NCBI RefSeq assembly: GCF_900110255.1
Contig: NZ_FODD01000009.1
Span: 159,001-223,000 of the forward strand
Reading direction: 5' to 3'
Source: Actinacidiphila rubida
GTDB taxonomy: Bacteria > Actinomycetota > Actinomycetes > Streptomycetales > Streptomycetaceae
Length of the DNA stretch: 64,000 nt
Position numbers and translations under genes: made by a program. Positions 48,516-60,514 of this stretch are shown in pieces. Positions within the stretch are counted from its first letter, which is position 1; each line of letters starts with the position of its first letter. The notes beneath the pieces were generated by a model. That model ran no database searches and had not been told where the DNA came from. It worked only from the letters and a program-made list of their open reading frames with translations.

Positions 48516-50030
48516 ATGTCCGAACGGCTGTCCGCGCCCGCGCGGGCGCTCAACCCCGACCGCGCGGCCCGTGGACGGGTCGCGACCTGGCCGGCGGCCG
48601 CGGTGTGCGCCGCCTTCGCCGCCGCGCAACTCGCCCTCACCGTCAGGGGATCGGGCCTCGGCTGGGACGAGACGGTGTACACCAGCCAGGTCAGCGGCCA
48701 CGTCCCCGCCGCGTTCTTCAGCGCGCCGCGGGCCCGGGGCGTCACCTTCGCCGCCGCGCCGGTCGCCCTGCTCACCGGCTCCACGCTCGTGCTGCGCCTG
48801 TGGATGTGCGCGCTGTCAGGCGCCGGTCTGCTCGCCGCGCTGTGGCCGTGGCGGCCGCTGCTCCCGCCCCGCCTGCTCGCGCTCGCCGCCGCGCTCTTCG
48901 CCGGCCTGTGGATCACCCTGTTCTACGGGCCGCAGGTCATGCCCAACCTCGGCAGCGCCTACGGCGCGCTCGCCGCCACGGGCTGCCTGGTCCGCGTGGC
49001 CCGTGACCCGGCGGGTGCGCCCGGCTCTGGGCGGGGCGCCCAGCGGCGCCTGCTCGCGGGCCTCGTCGCCGGACTCGCCGTGACCGGGCTGATGCGCCCG
49101 CCCGACGCGGTGTGGCTGGCGGCGGGGCTGGGCTGCGCCGCCCTGGTCGCGGCGCGCGGGCGGCGGGCCGTGGTGCTCGCCGCGCTGGCCACAGGCGTCG
49201 CGTCGGGCTGCGCGGAATGGGTGGTCGAGGCGTACGTCCGCTACGGAGGTCTCACGGAACGGCTGCACGAGGCGAGCGCCATCCAGGGCGGTCTGGGCTG
49301 GCACGTGGCGGTGATGGACCAGTTGCGGTCGCTGGGCGGCCGCACCCTGTGCCGGCCGTGCACCGGCCCGTGGCAGCACCGGTCGGCGTCCGTGTGGTGG
49401 CTCCTGCTGCCGTGCGCCGCCGCGGCGGGCGTCGCGGTGGCGCCCCGCGCGCGGCGGGTCACCGTCGCCGTCCCCGCGGCGGCAGCGGTGGCCGTCGCGA
49501 TCCCGTACCTGCTCACGGTGGGCTACGCGGCGCCGCGCTTCCTGCTGCCCGCCTACGCGCTGCTGGCGATCCCGGTGGCCCAGGCGCTGGGGCGGGTGGC
49601 GCTCGCACCCGGCGGACGGTGGCGGCCGCTGCCCACCGCGCTCGTCGCCCTCGCGCTCTGCGTCCACCTGACCGTCCAACTGGCCGTCCTGCACGGGGTG
49701 ATGCGCAACAACCGCCTGCTGAGCGGGAAGTACGCGGCCGTGGCGGCCCGCTTGCACGCGCAAGGGGTGCGTCCGCCCTGCACGGTCTCCGGCGCCGACG
49801 CGGTGCCCATCGCCTACTACGCCGGCTGCGCGTCGCGCCAGACCGGCGGCCCCGACCACAGCATCAGTGGCCCGGAGTTGGCCGCACTCGCCCGGCGGCA
49901 ACCGGTCGCGCTGCTGGTGGCGGCCGGCGCCGGGCCACCGGCCTTCGCGTCCGGCTGGCGCTGCGTTCCGCTGCCGTCGGCGCCGGAACCGGACGGCGCC
50001 CGCGCCTGCGTGGCACCTGAACCCGGCTGA
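48516..50030 (+). CDS. Polytopic membrane protein, GT-C glycosyltransferase-like
   Basis: A 504-residue protein with about ten helices. After the first helix (ATWPAAAVCAAFAAAQLALTV) an exported loop has LGWDETVYTSQV; an acidic pair in this first loop is the hallmark of GT-C glycosyltransferases that use polyprenyl-phosphate sugars. A second exported part near the C-terminus contains four Cys residues (PPCTVSGADAVPIAYYAGCAS, SGWRCVPL, ARACVAPEPG) that could form disulfides. Weakly similar to arabinosyl/mannosyl-transferase-like proteins; donor and acceptor unknown. Stands alone, ends at a terminator shared with the next gene. Confidence 0.75.
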   Translation: MSERLSAPARALNPDRAARGRVATWPAAAVCAAFAAAQLALTVRGSGLGWDETVYTSQVSGHVPAAFFSAPRARGVTFAAAPVALLTGSTLVLRLWMCALSGAGLLAALWPWRPLLPPRLLALAAALFAGLWITLFYGPQVMPNLGSAYGALAATGCLVRVARDPAGAPGSGRGAQRRLLAGLVAGLAVTGLMRPPDAVWLAAGLGCAALVAARGRRAVVLAALATGVASGCAEWVVEAYVRYGGLTERLHEASAIQGGLGWHVAVMDQLRSLGGRTLCRPCTGPWQHRSASVWWLLLPCAAAAGVAVAPRARRVTVAVPAAAAVAVAIPYLLTVGYAAPRFLLPAYALLAIPVAQALGRVALAPGGRWRPLPTALVALALCVHLTVQLAVLHGVMRNNRLLSGKYAAVAARLHAQGVRPPCTVSGADAVPIAYYAGCASRQTGGPDHSISGPELAALARRQPVALLVAAGAGPPAFASGWRCVPLPSAPEPDGARACVAPEPG

Positions 50031-50111
50031 CACCGGGCGCCCTCGGCCCGGACGACGCGGCGGGCGCTGAGGTGCGGACGCGTGAGCCCGGGGCCGGGCT
50101 GCGGGCGGGCC

Positions 50112-50149
50112 GTGGTGCCCGCCCCCGTCGGGACGGGGGCGGGCACCAC
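50112..50149. terminator. Bidirectional terminator
   Basis: Perfect 18-bp stem (50112-50129 with 50132-50149) around a tiny loop, between two converging genes, 20 bp from the GH27 stop. Confidence 0.85.
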
Positions 50150-50169
50150 GGCGCGGGGTGGGCGAGTGC

Positions 50170-52458
50170 TCAACTGGTGCTGAACGCGTCGAAGTCGGCC
50201 TCGCAGGTCGTCCCCGACTGGTGCGCGGTAGCGAACAGGCCGACGTCCTGGACTGCCGCCGCGGCCGGCACGTCGACGCTGCCGACCAGCGTCCAGTTCG
50301 CGTCGTCGGTGGAGTAGTAGCCGGTGTACGTCGTGCCGTTGCGCACCAGCTTCAGCCACGACGGGTACACGGGCGTTCCGATGCCGGTGTTGTTGGGTGC
50401 GCTGTTGGAGTCGAGCTGCCCGTCGCCGTTGCTGTCCCACTGGATGACGTAGCCCTTGCCGGGCGCCTCGACGAGGATCAGGTAGCCCGGCGAGGTGTTG
50501 GTGCCGGTGATGTCGTTGCGCACCATGATCCCGGCCTTGGCCCAGGCGTTGGTGTTCGTCTGGGAGTCGATGCGCACCACGGTCGTCGACCCGTCGTGCT
50601 CGGCGCCCTGCTGGTAGATCGTCCCGTACTGGTTGGTGCCGCCGTAGACGTCCGACCCCTGGGCGCGGACACCGAGGCGGGTGCCCTCCTGGCTGAAGCT
50701 CGCGGTGGTGGACGCGAACGTCTTCCATGGTGCGGTGACCGGCTGGTTCACGGTGAGCGTGCCGCTGGTGGTGTCCTTGGCCGGAACGACCAGCAGCCAC
50801 CTGTACGTCGCCGTCGCCTGGACCGCCTCTGCCGCGAACAGGCCGGTGGAGTCGGGGGTGGTGACGGTGAACGTGGCGGAGGCGCTGTCTCCAGGCTTCA
50901 CCACGGGGATGCGGGTCGGTGCGTTCGCGGCGACCGTCACGCCGGCCGGCGCGGTCAGCGCGAGGTCGACGCCGGTGACCGGCAGAGCGCCGTTGTTGGT
51001 GAAGGTCTCGGTGACGGTGTTCCGCCCGCCGTCCGTGGCGCCCGCCAGGCCGCTGAGCGCGACCGTGGTGCTGGGTGCGGTGACCTCGGCGAGGGTGCGG
51101 CCGACCGGGGTCACGCGCAGCAGCGCCACGCCGTGCGGCGGGACGGTCGCGGACACCGTGCCGGTGGACGTGGCGGAGAACGTGTGGTTCCACAGGTCGT
51201 CGAGGGCGTAGTCGGCCGAGGCCGCGAGCCCGAGGGCGGCGGCCGGGACGGAGACGACCTGGCCGTCCGCGGAGGTGTTGAACAGGCCGACGACGGCGTC
51301 GCCGTTCGGCTCGGTCTTCGCGAACACCTGCGAGGTGGAGCTGCTGCTGATCCGCTTGGCGTCGATGGCGTCCTGGTCGACGGCGAGCACCTGGCGGTTC
51401 TTGAGCAGGGCCAGGTCCGTCGGGTCGAGAGCGGTCAGATCGGTGCCCAGGATCAGCGGCGAGGCGGCCAGCGACCACAGACTCATCTGCGTCTTGCGCT
51501 CGTCCAGCGTCAGGCCGTCCCCCGCGCCGTTGCCGATCTCCAGCGAGTCGTAGTCGTTGAAGCCGCCGGACCCGCCGTACGGCGCCCAGTTGGCGACCTG
51601 GTTGAAGCGCGACGAGACCGACGACCAGGAGGTCAGCGGGTAGCTGCTGCCGCCCGACTCGCAGCCGTAGCACTCGATGTCACCGCCGGTGCGCCAGCCG
51701 TTGGACAACTTCCCCCACGTCGCGGCGTTGTTGATGTCCAGGCTGTTGGACAGCTCCAGGTGGATCGGGCGGCCGGTCTGCCGCAGCGCGTCCGACCACG
51801 CCTGCACGTCCGGGACGTCGGGGGTCCCGACACCGTCGATCTTCACGTAGTCGACGCCCCAGCCGGCGAACTGGGCCGCCCAGGAGTCGACGAACTGCTG
51901 GGCGCCCGGCTTGGTGTAGTCGATGCCCACCATGCCCTTGCAGTTGTAGTTCTTCTCCGTGGCCGTCGTCGCGATGTCGTCGGCGTGGTACGGCGTCCCC
52001 TCGATGGCGGTGTTCTGGGCGACCGCCTGCTTGGAGATGCCGGGGGTGACGTAGAGCCCGAACTTCAGCCCCAGGGAGTGCACGTGGTCCGCGACGGCCT
52101 GGATGCCGTTCTCCCCGCCGCTCGGCGGGAACTTGGTCTCGTCGGTGACCCAGCGGCCGTACTCGTCGACGTCCGGGCCCTGGCTTCCCGGGCAGTGGTA
52201 CCAGAAGTCGTCGACGTTCACGTACTCGTAGCCGGCCCTGGCCAGGCCGCTGTCCTTCATCGCCTCGGCGGTCGCCTCGATGTTCGCGGCGGTGGGGTTG
52301 TGCCGGACGAAGCTCCAACTGCTCCATCCCAGTGCGGGCTTGGCACCGACACCGTTGTCCTCCGCGTGGGCGGCGGGTGTGACCGCCACGGCCGTCCCCG
52401 CGATGATCAGCAGCCCTCCTGCGAGCGCGGCCAGCCGGCCGCGCACGGATCTCCTCAT
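50170..52458 (-). CDS. Secreted GH27 glycosidase with NEW3 and lectin-like C-terminal domain
   Basis: A 762-residue secreted enzyme. Signal peptide about 1-32 (AAHAEDNG cleavage region). GH27 barrel: KPALGWSSWSFVRHNPTAANIEATAEAM, YVNVDDFWYHCPG; nucleophile Asp208 in YVKIDGVG and acid/base Asp260 in WRTGGDIECYG. Then a beta-sandwich, a NEW3-type domain (about 455-560) and a C-terminal DUF1349-like domain (about 580-762: NAWAKAGIMVRNDI, PSWLKLVRNG, DDANWTLVGSVDVP). Substrate would be a terminal alpha-galactoside or beta-L-arabinopyranoside in plant polymers. Only about 25-30% alike by eye to the GH27 gene at 12600, so not a recent duplicate. Start chosen at MRRSVRG. Confidence 0.93.
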   Translation of the reverse strand: MRRSVRGRLAALAGGLLIIAGTAVAVTPAAHAEDNGVGAKPALGWSSWSFVRHNPTAANIEATAEAMKDSGLARAGYEYVNVDDFWYHCPGSQGPDVDEYGRWVTDETKFPPSGGENGIQAVADHVHSLGLKFGLYVTPGISKQAVAQNTAIEGTPYHADDIATTATEKNYNCKGMVGIDYTKPGAQQFVDSWAAQFAGWGVDYVKIDGVGTPDVPDVQAWSDALRQTGRPIHLELSNSLDINNAATWGKLSNGWRTGGDIECYGCESGGSSYPLTSWSSVSSRFNQVANWAPYGGSGGFNDYDSLEIGNGAGDGLTLDERKTQMSLWSLAASPLILGTDLTALDPTDLALLKNRQVLAVDQDAIDAKRISSSSTSQVFAKTEPNGDAVVGLFNTSADGQVVSVPAAALGLAASADYALDDLWNHTFSATSTGTVSATVPPHGVALLRVTPVGRTLAEVTAPSTTVALSGLAGATDGGRNTVTETFTNNGALPVTGVDLALTAPAGVTVAANAPTRIPVVKPGDSASATFTVTTPDSTGLFAAEAVQATATYRWLLVVPAKDTTSGTLTVNQPVTAPWKTFASTTASFSQEGTRLGVRAQGSDVYGGTNQYGTIYQQGAEHDGSTTVVRIDSQTNTNAWAKAGIMVRNDITGTNTSPGYLILVEAPGKGYVIQWDSNGDGQLDSNSAPNNTGIGTPVYPSWLKLVRNGTTYTGYYSTDDANWTLVGSVDVPAAAAVQDVGLFATAHQSGTTCEADFDAFSTS

Positions 52459-52532
52459 GGGTTCCCCAATCTGCACCGCGCCTGACACGCGGCCCTCCCT
52501 GTGGGCGTGTTGACGGAGGCGTGGGTCATGGG

Positions 52533-52572
52533 GGTAATCGGTGACTGACGTTTCCTCAGGGCACCGATTACC
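52533..52572. promoter_or_regulatory. Long inverted repeat upstream of the second GH27 gene
   Basis: GGTAATCGGTG (52533-52543) and its exact complement CACCGATTACC (52562-52572), 18 bp apart, 75-115 bp before the start codon. Probably a regulator binding site with two half-sites over or next to the promoter. Confidence 0.65.
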
Positions 52573-52620
52573 AACACAATCGAACGCGACCCGTCAGATG
52601 GCACCAATCTGCCGCGCCCA

Positions 52621-52637
52621 TGTCAATACTTCTGACA
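52621..52637. promoter_or_regulatory. Inverted repeat TGTCA-N7-TGACA
   Basis: A 17-bp element in the AT-richer gap between the GH27 gene and the DHFR-like gene, about 170 bp upstream of the GH27 start. Candidate operator. Confidence 0.45.
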
Positions 52638-52654
52638 GGAGTGGCCGCATGATC

Positions 52655-52690
52655 GGCTGCGGCTGCGGCTGCGGCTGCGGCTGCGGCTGG
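52655..52690. repeat. Hexanucleotide repeat GGCTGC x5 plus GGCTGG
   Basis: Five perfect GGCTGC units and one variant, ending 2 bp before the stop codon of the DHFR-like gene. Length-variable repeat likely. Confidence 0.9.
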
Positions 52691-52692
52691 GG

Positions 52693-53340
52693 TCAGGGCC
52701 TGGCGAAGGTGAGGTGGGTGACGCCGCTCGGCGTCGTCACGGACTCCACGCTCGGGAAGCGGGCCTCCAGCTCCTCCAGGCCGTCCCACAGCCGCTCGCC
52801 GCGGCCGAGGACGATCGGGACGAGCACCACGTGCAGGTGGTCGATGAGGTCGGCGGCCAGGAACTGCCGGATCGTCGACGGCCCGCCGCCGATCCGCACG
52901 TCGCGGTCGCCGGCCGCTTCCCGTGCCATGCGCAGCACCTCCTGCGGCGTGGCGTCCACGAAGTGGAACGTCGTGCCGCCGGCCATCTCCACCGAGGGGC
53001 GCGGGTGGTGGGTGAGCACGAACACCGGTGTGCGGAACACCGGATCCGGCCCCCACCAGCCCTTCCACTCCTCGTCCTGCCAAGGGCCGCGCTGCGGGCC
53101 GAACTTGTTGCGGCCCATGATCTCCGCGCCGATGCCGGGCCCCCACGCGGAGGCCAGCGCGTCGTCGGCGCCGGTGCCGCCGCCCGGCCTGCCCTGCATC
53201 TGGTGGAACGTGCGCGTCTCGAAGAACCAGCTGTGCAGCCGCTCCCCGGCGTGGCCGAACGGGGCCTCCATGCTCTGCCCCTCACCCGTGCCGTAGCCGT
53301 CGAGGGAGACGGAGAAGTTGTGGACTCGGACGCGGGACAC
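52693..53340 (-). CDS. Dihydrofolate reductase-like (RibD C-terminal domain) protein
   Basis: A 215-residue protein of the RibD C-terminal/DHFR-like family common in actinobacteria, with features RVHNFSVSLDGYGTGEGQS, AEIMGRNKFGPQRGPW, PVFVLTHHPRPSVEMAGGTTFHFVDA, DVRIGGGPSTIRQFLAADLIDHLHVVLVPIVLGRGERLWDGL. It probably binds NADPH, but the exact reaction is unknown; it is unlikely to be the housekeeping folate enzyme. GTG start with GAGGAGG. Second in a two-gene unit, 21 bp after the SnoaL-like gene, near a MarR regulator. Confidence 0.9.
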   Translation of the reverse strand: MSRVRVHNFSVSLDGYGTGEGQSMEAPFGHAGERLHSWFFETRTFHQMQGRPGGGTGADDALASAWGPGIGAEIMGRNKFGPQRGPWQDEEWKGWWGPDPVFRTPVFVLTHHPRPSVEMAGGTTFHFVDATPQEVLRMAREAAGDRDVRIGGGPSTIRQFLAADLIDHLHVVLVPIVLGRGERLWDGLEELEARFPSVESVTTPSGVTHLTFARP

Positions 53341-53361
53341 GCGGGCCTCCTCGGGGCGTGG

Positions 53362-53676
53362 TCAGGCCTGGCCGGTCTCGAACCGGCTGATCCGGTCGCC
53401 GGCCACGGTGAACGTCCACCGGGTGCGCATGCTGCCCCACGTGGCGTTGGAGTAGGTGACCTCCAGGGTGCGCCCGTCGGGGCTCACCCGGTCGACCTGC
53501 ATGCGGCCGTCGGCGGAGAAGATCTCCTTGTCCGTCCACGCGGCCAGGTCGCGCTCCGAGCCGTCGTCGGACATGGTCGCGTCCTCGGTGAGCACGGCGA
53601 AGAAGGCGTCCTTGTCGCCGGCGTTGACGGCGGCGACGAACGCGGCCACGGCGGGGTCGTCGAGCTGGACGGTCAT
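53362..53676 (-). CDS. Nuclear transport factor 2/SnoaL-like protein
   Basis: A 104-residue SnoaL-fold protein: DDPAVAAFVAAVNAGDKDAFFAVLTEDATMSDDGSERDLAAWTDKEIF, then three strands ending MRTRWTFTVAGDRISRFETGQA. The fold hosts isomerases, cyclases and binding proteins; no activity can be assigned. Co-transcribed with the DHFR-like gene, and perhaps with the MarR gene 97 bp upstream. Confidence 0.88.
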   Translation of the reverse strand: MTVQLDDPAVAAFVAAVNAGDKDAFFAVLTEDATMSDDGSERDLAAWTDKEIFSADGRMQVDRVSPDGRTLEVTYSNATWGSMRTRWTFTVAGDRISRFETGQA

Positions 53677-53773
53677 AGCGGGCGTCCTCCACGTCGGGCG
53701 GTGCGGGTACGGGCCGGCCGTGGCGACAGTATCCGGTGCGTCCGCGGGTGACCGCCAGTCAGGCCGCGGCGTG

Positions 53774-54280
53774 TCAGCCCGCGGCGTGTCCCGTGTCCCG
53801 CGGCCACGGGCGGCCCTCGGTGCGCTCGATCGCCTCGTTGAAGCGGGCCAGGAACGCGCTGAACGCGGCGACGTCCTGCCGCGGCCAGTCGGCGAGCAGG
53901 TCGCCGAGGCCCGCCACGACCCAGGCCCGGTAGGCGTGCATGCGGCGCTCGCCCTCCGGGGTGATGCGCAGCTTGCGGGCCATGCCGCCGGCCGGGTCGG
54001 AGATCCGCTCGGCCAGGCCGCCGCGCAGCATCGCCGCGGTCTGCCGGTTGACCGTCGAGGTGTCGAGGCCGAACGCGTCGGCGAGCTGGCCGATCGACAT
54101 CGGCCCGTCGATCTCGATCCGGCTGAGCAGGATGTACGCCGAGCGCTCCAGTCGGGCGTCGGGCTCCGGAACCGCGCCGTACGGGCTCCTGAGCGCGCTG
54201 TGCCTGCCGACCAGCATCAGTTCCTGCTCCAGTTCGGCGACCTCCGGCCGGGTCGCCTGCTGTCCTCGCGTCTCGCTCAT
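53774..54280 (-). CDS. MarR-family transcriptional regulator
   Basis: A 168-residue winged-helix regulator. Features: [78 protein letters not shown], with the wing [13 protein letters not shown]. Divergent from an MFS exporter with a palindrome between them, the classical arrangement of a repressor for drug efflux released by its ligand. Confidence 0.93.
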   Translation of the reverse strand: MSETRGQQATRPEVAELEQELMLVGRHSALRSPYGAVPEPDARLERSAYILLSRIEIDGPMSIGQLADAFGLDTSTVNRQTAAMLRGGLAERISDPAGGMARKLRITPEGERRMHAYRAWVVAGLGDLLADWPRQDVAAFSAFLARFNEAIERTEGRPWPRDTGHAAG

Positions 54281-54314
54281 CAGCCACCACCGTACCGTCA
54301 GAGCATCGGCTGTG

Positions 54315-54330
54315 TATGATGCACATCATA
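54315..54330. promoter_or_regulatory. MarR operator with a -10 box on each strand
   Basis: TATGATGCACATCATA, 7-bp perfect arms about a CA centre. It contains TATGAT on the plus strand (54315-54320) and, by symmetry, TATGAT on the minus strand (54330-54325), so one bound dimer would cover the -10 of both divergent genes. Confidence 0.7.
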
Positions 54331-54421
54331 TGTATGGCCCACATCGACACGCCTGCCGGCGTCCCGCCGGCGGCCCCCGGCAGGGCCCGCCAGCCCAACC
54401 CCCCGCCCCCTGGAGCACCTT

Positions 54422-55879
54422 GTGACCACTGCGGCAGCAGCCCCGTCGCGCAGCGGAGCCGTGGTCGGCGTGCTGGCCGGCGCCGGCATCACGGTCTCGC
54501 TGATGCAGACGCTCGTCATCCCGCTGATCCCGGACCTTCCGAACCTGCTGCACACCAGTGCGGCCAACGCCTCGTGGGTGATCACGGCCACCCTGCTGGC
54601 CGCCGCGGTGGCCACGCCGGTCGCCGGGCGGCTCGGCGACCTCTACGGCAAGCGGCACGTGCTGGTCGCCAGCACGATCCTGCTGGTCATCGGCTCGCTG
54701 GTGTGCGCGCTGACCAGCTCGCTGGCGCCGATGGTCGTCGGACGCGCCCTGCAGGGCGTCGGCGCCGGCGTCATCCCGCTGGGCATCAGCATCATGCGCG
54801 ACGTGCTGCCGCCGCGGAAGCTCGGCTCGGCCATCGCGCTCATGAGCTCCTCGCTGGGAGTCGGCGGCGCGTTCGGCCTGCCGCTGGCCGCGGTCATCGC
54901 CCAGCACGCCGACTGGCACGTGCTGTTCTGGTGCTCCGCGGGTGTCGGCCTGCTCGTCACCGTCCTGCTGGTGCTGGTCGTGCCCGCGCCCGCGCCGACG
55001 GCCACCGGGCGGTTCGACGCCGTCGGCGCGCTCGGGCTCGGTGCCGGGCTGGTGTGCCTGCTGCTGGCGGTCTCCAAGGGCGGCGACTGGGGGTGGGCGG
55101 GGCCGCGCACCCTCGGGCTGTTCGCCGCCTCGGTCGTGCTGCTGCTGGTCTGGGGCTGGTGGGAGCTGCGCATCGCCTCGCCCCTGGTGGACCTGCGGAC
55201 CACCGCGCGGCGGCAGGTGCTGATGACCAACCTCGCCTCGGTGGTCATCGGGTTCTCGCTGTACGGCATGTCGCTGATCGCCCCCCAACTGCTGGAGCTG
55301 CCGAAGGCCACCGGCTACGGCCTCGGCCAGTCCCTGACCAGCACCGGCCTGCTGCTGGTGCCCTCCGGCCTGGCGATGATGGCCGTGTCGCCGCTGGGCG
55401 CCCGCCTGTCGGCCGCCCGCGGCCCGAAGACGTCGCTGTTCGCCGGCGCCCTCGTGATCAGCGCCGGGTACGTGCTGGCGATCGCGCTGATGGGCAGCGC
55501 CTGGGGCGTCCTGGTCTTCGCCGCCGTCATCAGCTCCGGCATCGGCCTGGCCTACGCGGCGATGCCCGCCCTCATCATGGGGGCCGTCCCGGTGGCCGAC
55601 ACCGCCGCCGCGAACGGCCTCAACACCCTGATGCGGTCGATCGGCACGTCCACGTCCAGCGCCGTCACCGGCGTGGTGCTGGCCCACATGACGACGCGGT
55701 TCGGCCCGGTCTCCATCCCCACCGAGAACGCCTTCCGCACCGGCTTCCTCGTCGCGGGCGGCGGCGCGCTGCTGGCCGCGCTGGTCACCCTCGCGATTCC
55801 CGGCCGCCGCGGGCAGAGCGACCCCGCCACCTCCGCCGAGCCCACGGACTCCGCGCCTCGCACGACGGCCGACGCCTAG
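54422..55879 (+). CDS. MFS drug-efflux transporter
   Basis: A 485-residue DHA2-type exporter with about 14 helices: motif [16 protein letters not shown], motif C-like region [26 protein letters not shown], and the [21 protein letters not shown] late helix. Divergent from and probably repressed by the MarR regulator. GTG start; the leader is about 95 nt from the predicted -10. Similar in type to the MFS gene at 31541-33082, but control differs. Confidence 0.92.
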   Translation: MTTAAAAPSRSGAVVGVLAGAGITVSLMQTLVIPLIPDLPNLLHTSAANASWVITATLLAAAVATPVAGRLGDLYGKRHVLVASTILLVIGSLVCALTSSLAPMVVGRALQGVGAGVIPLGISIMRDVLPPRKLGSAIALMSSSLGVGGAFGLPLAAVIAQHADWHVLFWCSAGVGLLVTVLLVLVVPAPAPTATGRFDAVGALGLGAGLVCLLLAVSKGGDWGWAGPRTLGLFAASVVLLLVWGWWELRIASPLVDLRTTARRQVLMTNLASVVIGFSLYGMSLIAPQLLELPKATGYGLGQSLTSTGLLLVPSGLAMMAVSPLGARLSAARGPKTSLFAGALVISAGYVLAIALMGSAWGVLVFAAVISSGIGLAYAAMPALIMGAVPVADTAAANGLNTLMRSIGTSTSSAVTGVVLAHMTTRFGPVSIPTENAFRTGFLVAGGGALLAALVTLAIPGRRGQSDPATSAEPTDSAPRTTADA

Positions 55880-55902
55880 GGTCCGCGGCCGGCACCGGAT
55901 GC

Positions 55903-55932
55903 GACGGGGCCGGAGCCGGCCCGCGCCCCGTC
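55903..55932 (+). terminator. Possible terminator after the MFS gene
   Basis: GACGGGGC / GCCCCGTC arms with a 14-nt loop that can pair further, 23 bp after the stop. Confidence 0.45.
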
Positions 55933-56040
55933 CGGCGGCCGTCGACGAGCCGAAGCTCCAGCGGCGGAGCACCGGCTCGGGTGTGCCGTGACGGAAGAGA
56001 CCGGTTTGCCCCGGTTCGGTGGCCGCCGGATACTCGAGCC

Positions 56041-59685
<3,645 letters not shown>

Positions 59686-59832
59686 CGGCGCCGGCCGCTC
59701 CCCGGGCGTCCGGCCGTCCGGAACGGCACTCCGCGGGCGGCGGATCACCGCGTGGCGGGCCCCGGCGTCCTGGGTGAGGCTGGAGCCACGCCTGCCGTGA
59801 CGGGACGAGACGAGACGAGGAGAGGGTGCGCC

Positions 59833-60504
59833 GTGGACGACAGCACCGGAACGGGCGAGCCCCCGATCGACGCCGGTGCCGTGGCCCGGCGCGTCGAGGA
59901 CCACCGCGCCGGCCGGGGACTGTCCCCCGAGGCGCTGGCCAGCCAGGCCGGGATGTCGCCGCGCTACCTCCAGCACCTGATGGAGGAGGGCCCCGGGTTC
60001 GACCCGGGCGGCTTCCTGCGGATCGCCACCGCCCTCGGCCTGACGTACCGGCAACTCGTCGAAGGGCCCGAGGACGCGCCCGCGGACACCGGCGCGGCCG
60101 CCGATCCGCTCGCCCTGCGCCGGCTCGGCATCGCCGAGTGCTGGGAGAGGATCGGCAGCCGGGGCGTGGGCCGGATCGCGCTGCCCGACCAGGAGGGGCC
60201 GTCGGTGTTCCCCGTGCACTACGCCGTCGCCGACCGCACCGTCGTCTACCGCACCACCCCCGAGGGACCGGCCGCGGTCCGGCCGGGCACCGCGGTGTCC
60301 TTCCAGGTGGACCACACCGACGACCGCCTCCGGCAGGGCTGGAGCGTGCTCGTCACCGGGCCCTGCGGATGGGTCGACGACGCCGACGAGGTCCGCGCCC
60401 TCGACGAGCGGCACGCCGTCGAGCCCTTCGCCGGCGGCGACCGCAACCGGTGGGTCCGGATCCGGCCGGAGTCCGTCAGCGGACGCCGGGTCGGCCCCGC
60501 GTAG
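59833..60504 (+). CDS. XRE helix-turn-helix fused to pyridoxamine-phosphate-oxidase-like domain
   Basis: A 223-residue protein. Residues about 15-75 are an XRE-type HTH (GAVARRVEDHRAGRGLSPEALASQAGMSPRYLQHLMEEGPGFDPGGFLRIATALGLTYRQL); residues about 95-220 are a PNPOx-like FMN-binding split barrel (LRRLGIAECWERIGSRGVGRIALPDQEGPSVFPVHYAVADRTVVYRTT, VSFQVDHTDDRLRQGWSVLVTGPCGWV). Such fusions may sense redox or a flavin-like ligand. GTG start with GAGGAGAGGG. The GH65 gene follows after 10 bp, suggesting one transcript. Confidence 0.9.
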   Translation: MDDSTGTGEPPIDAGAVARRVEDHRAGRGLSPEALASQAGMSPRYLQHLMEEGPGFDPGGFLRIATALGLTYRQLVEGPEDAPADTGAAADPLALRRLGIAECWERIGSRGVGRIALPDQEGPSVFPVHYAVADRTVVYRTTPEGPAAVRPGTAVSFQVDHTDDRLRQGWSVLVTGPCGWVDDADEVRALDERHAVEPFAGGDRNRWVRIRPESVSGRRVGPA

Positions 60505-60514
60505 GGCGGTCCCG

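Noticed and set aside
47091..48701. 536-codon minus-strand frame opposite the FAD oxidoreductase
   Set aside because: Shadow frame; the plus strand has both FAD motifs and srs-type context.
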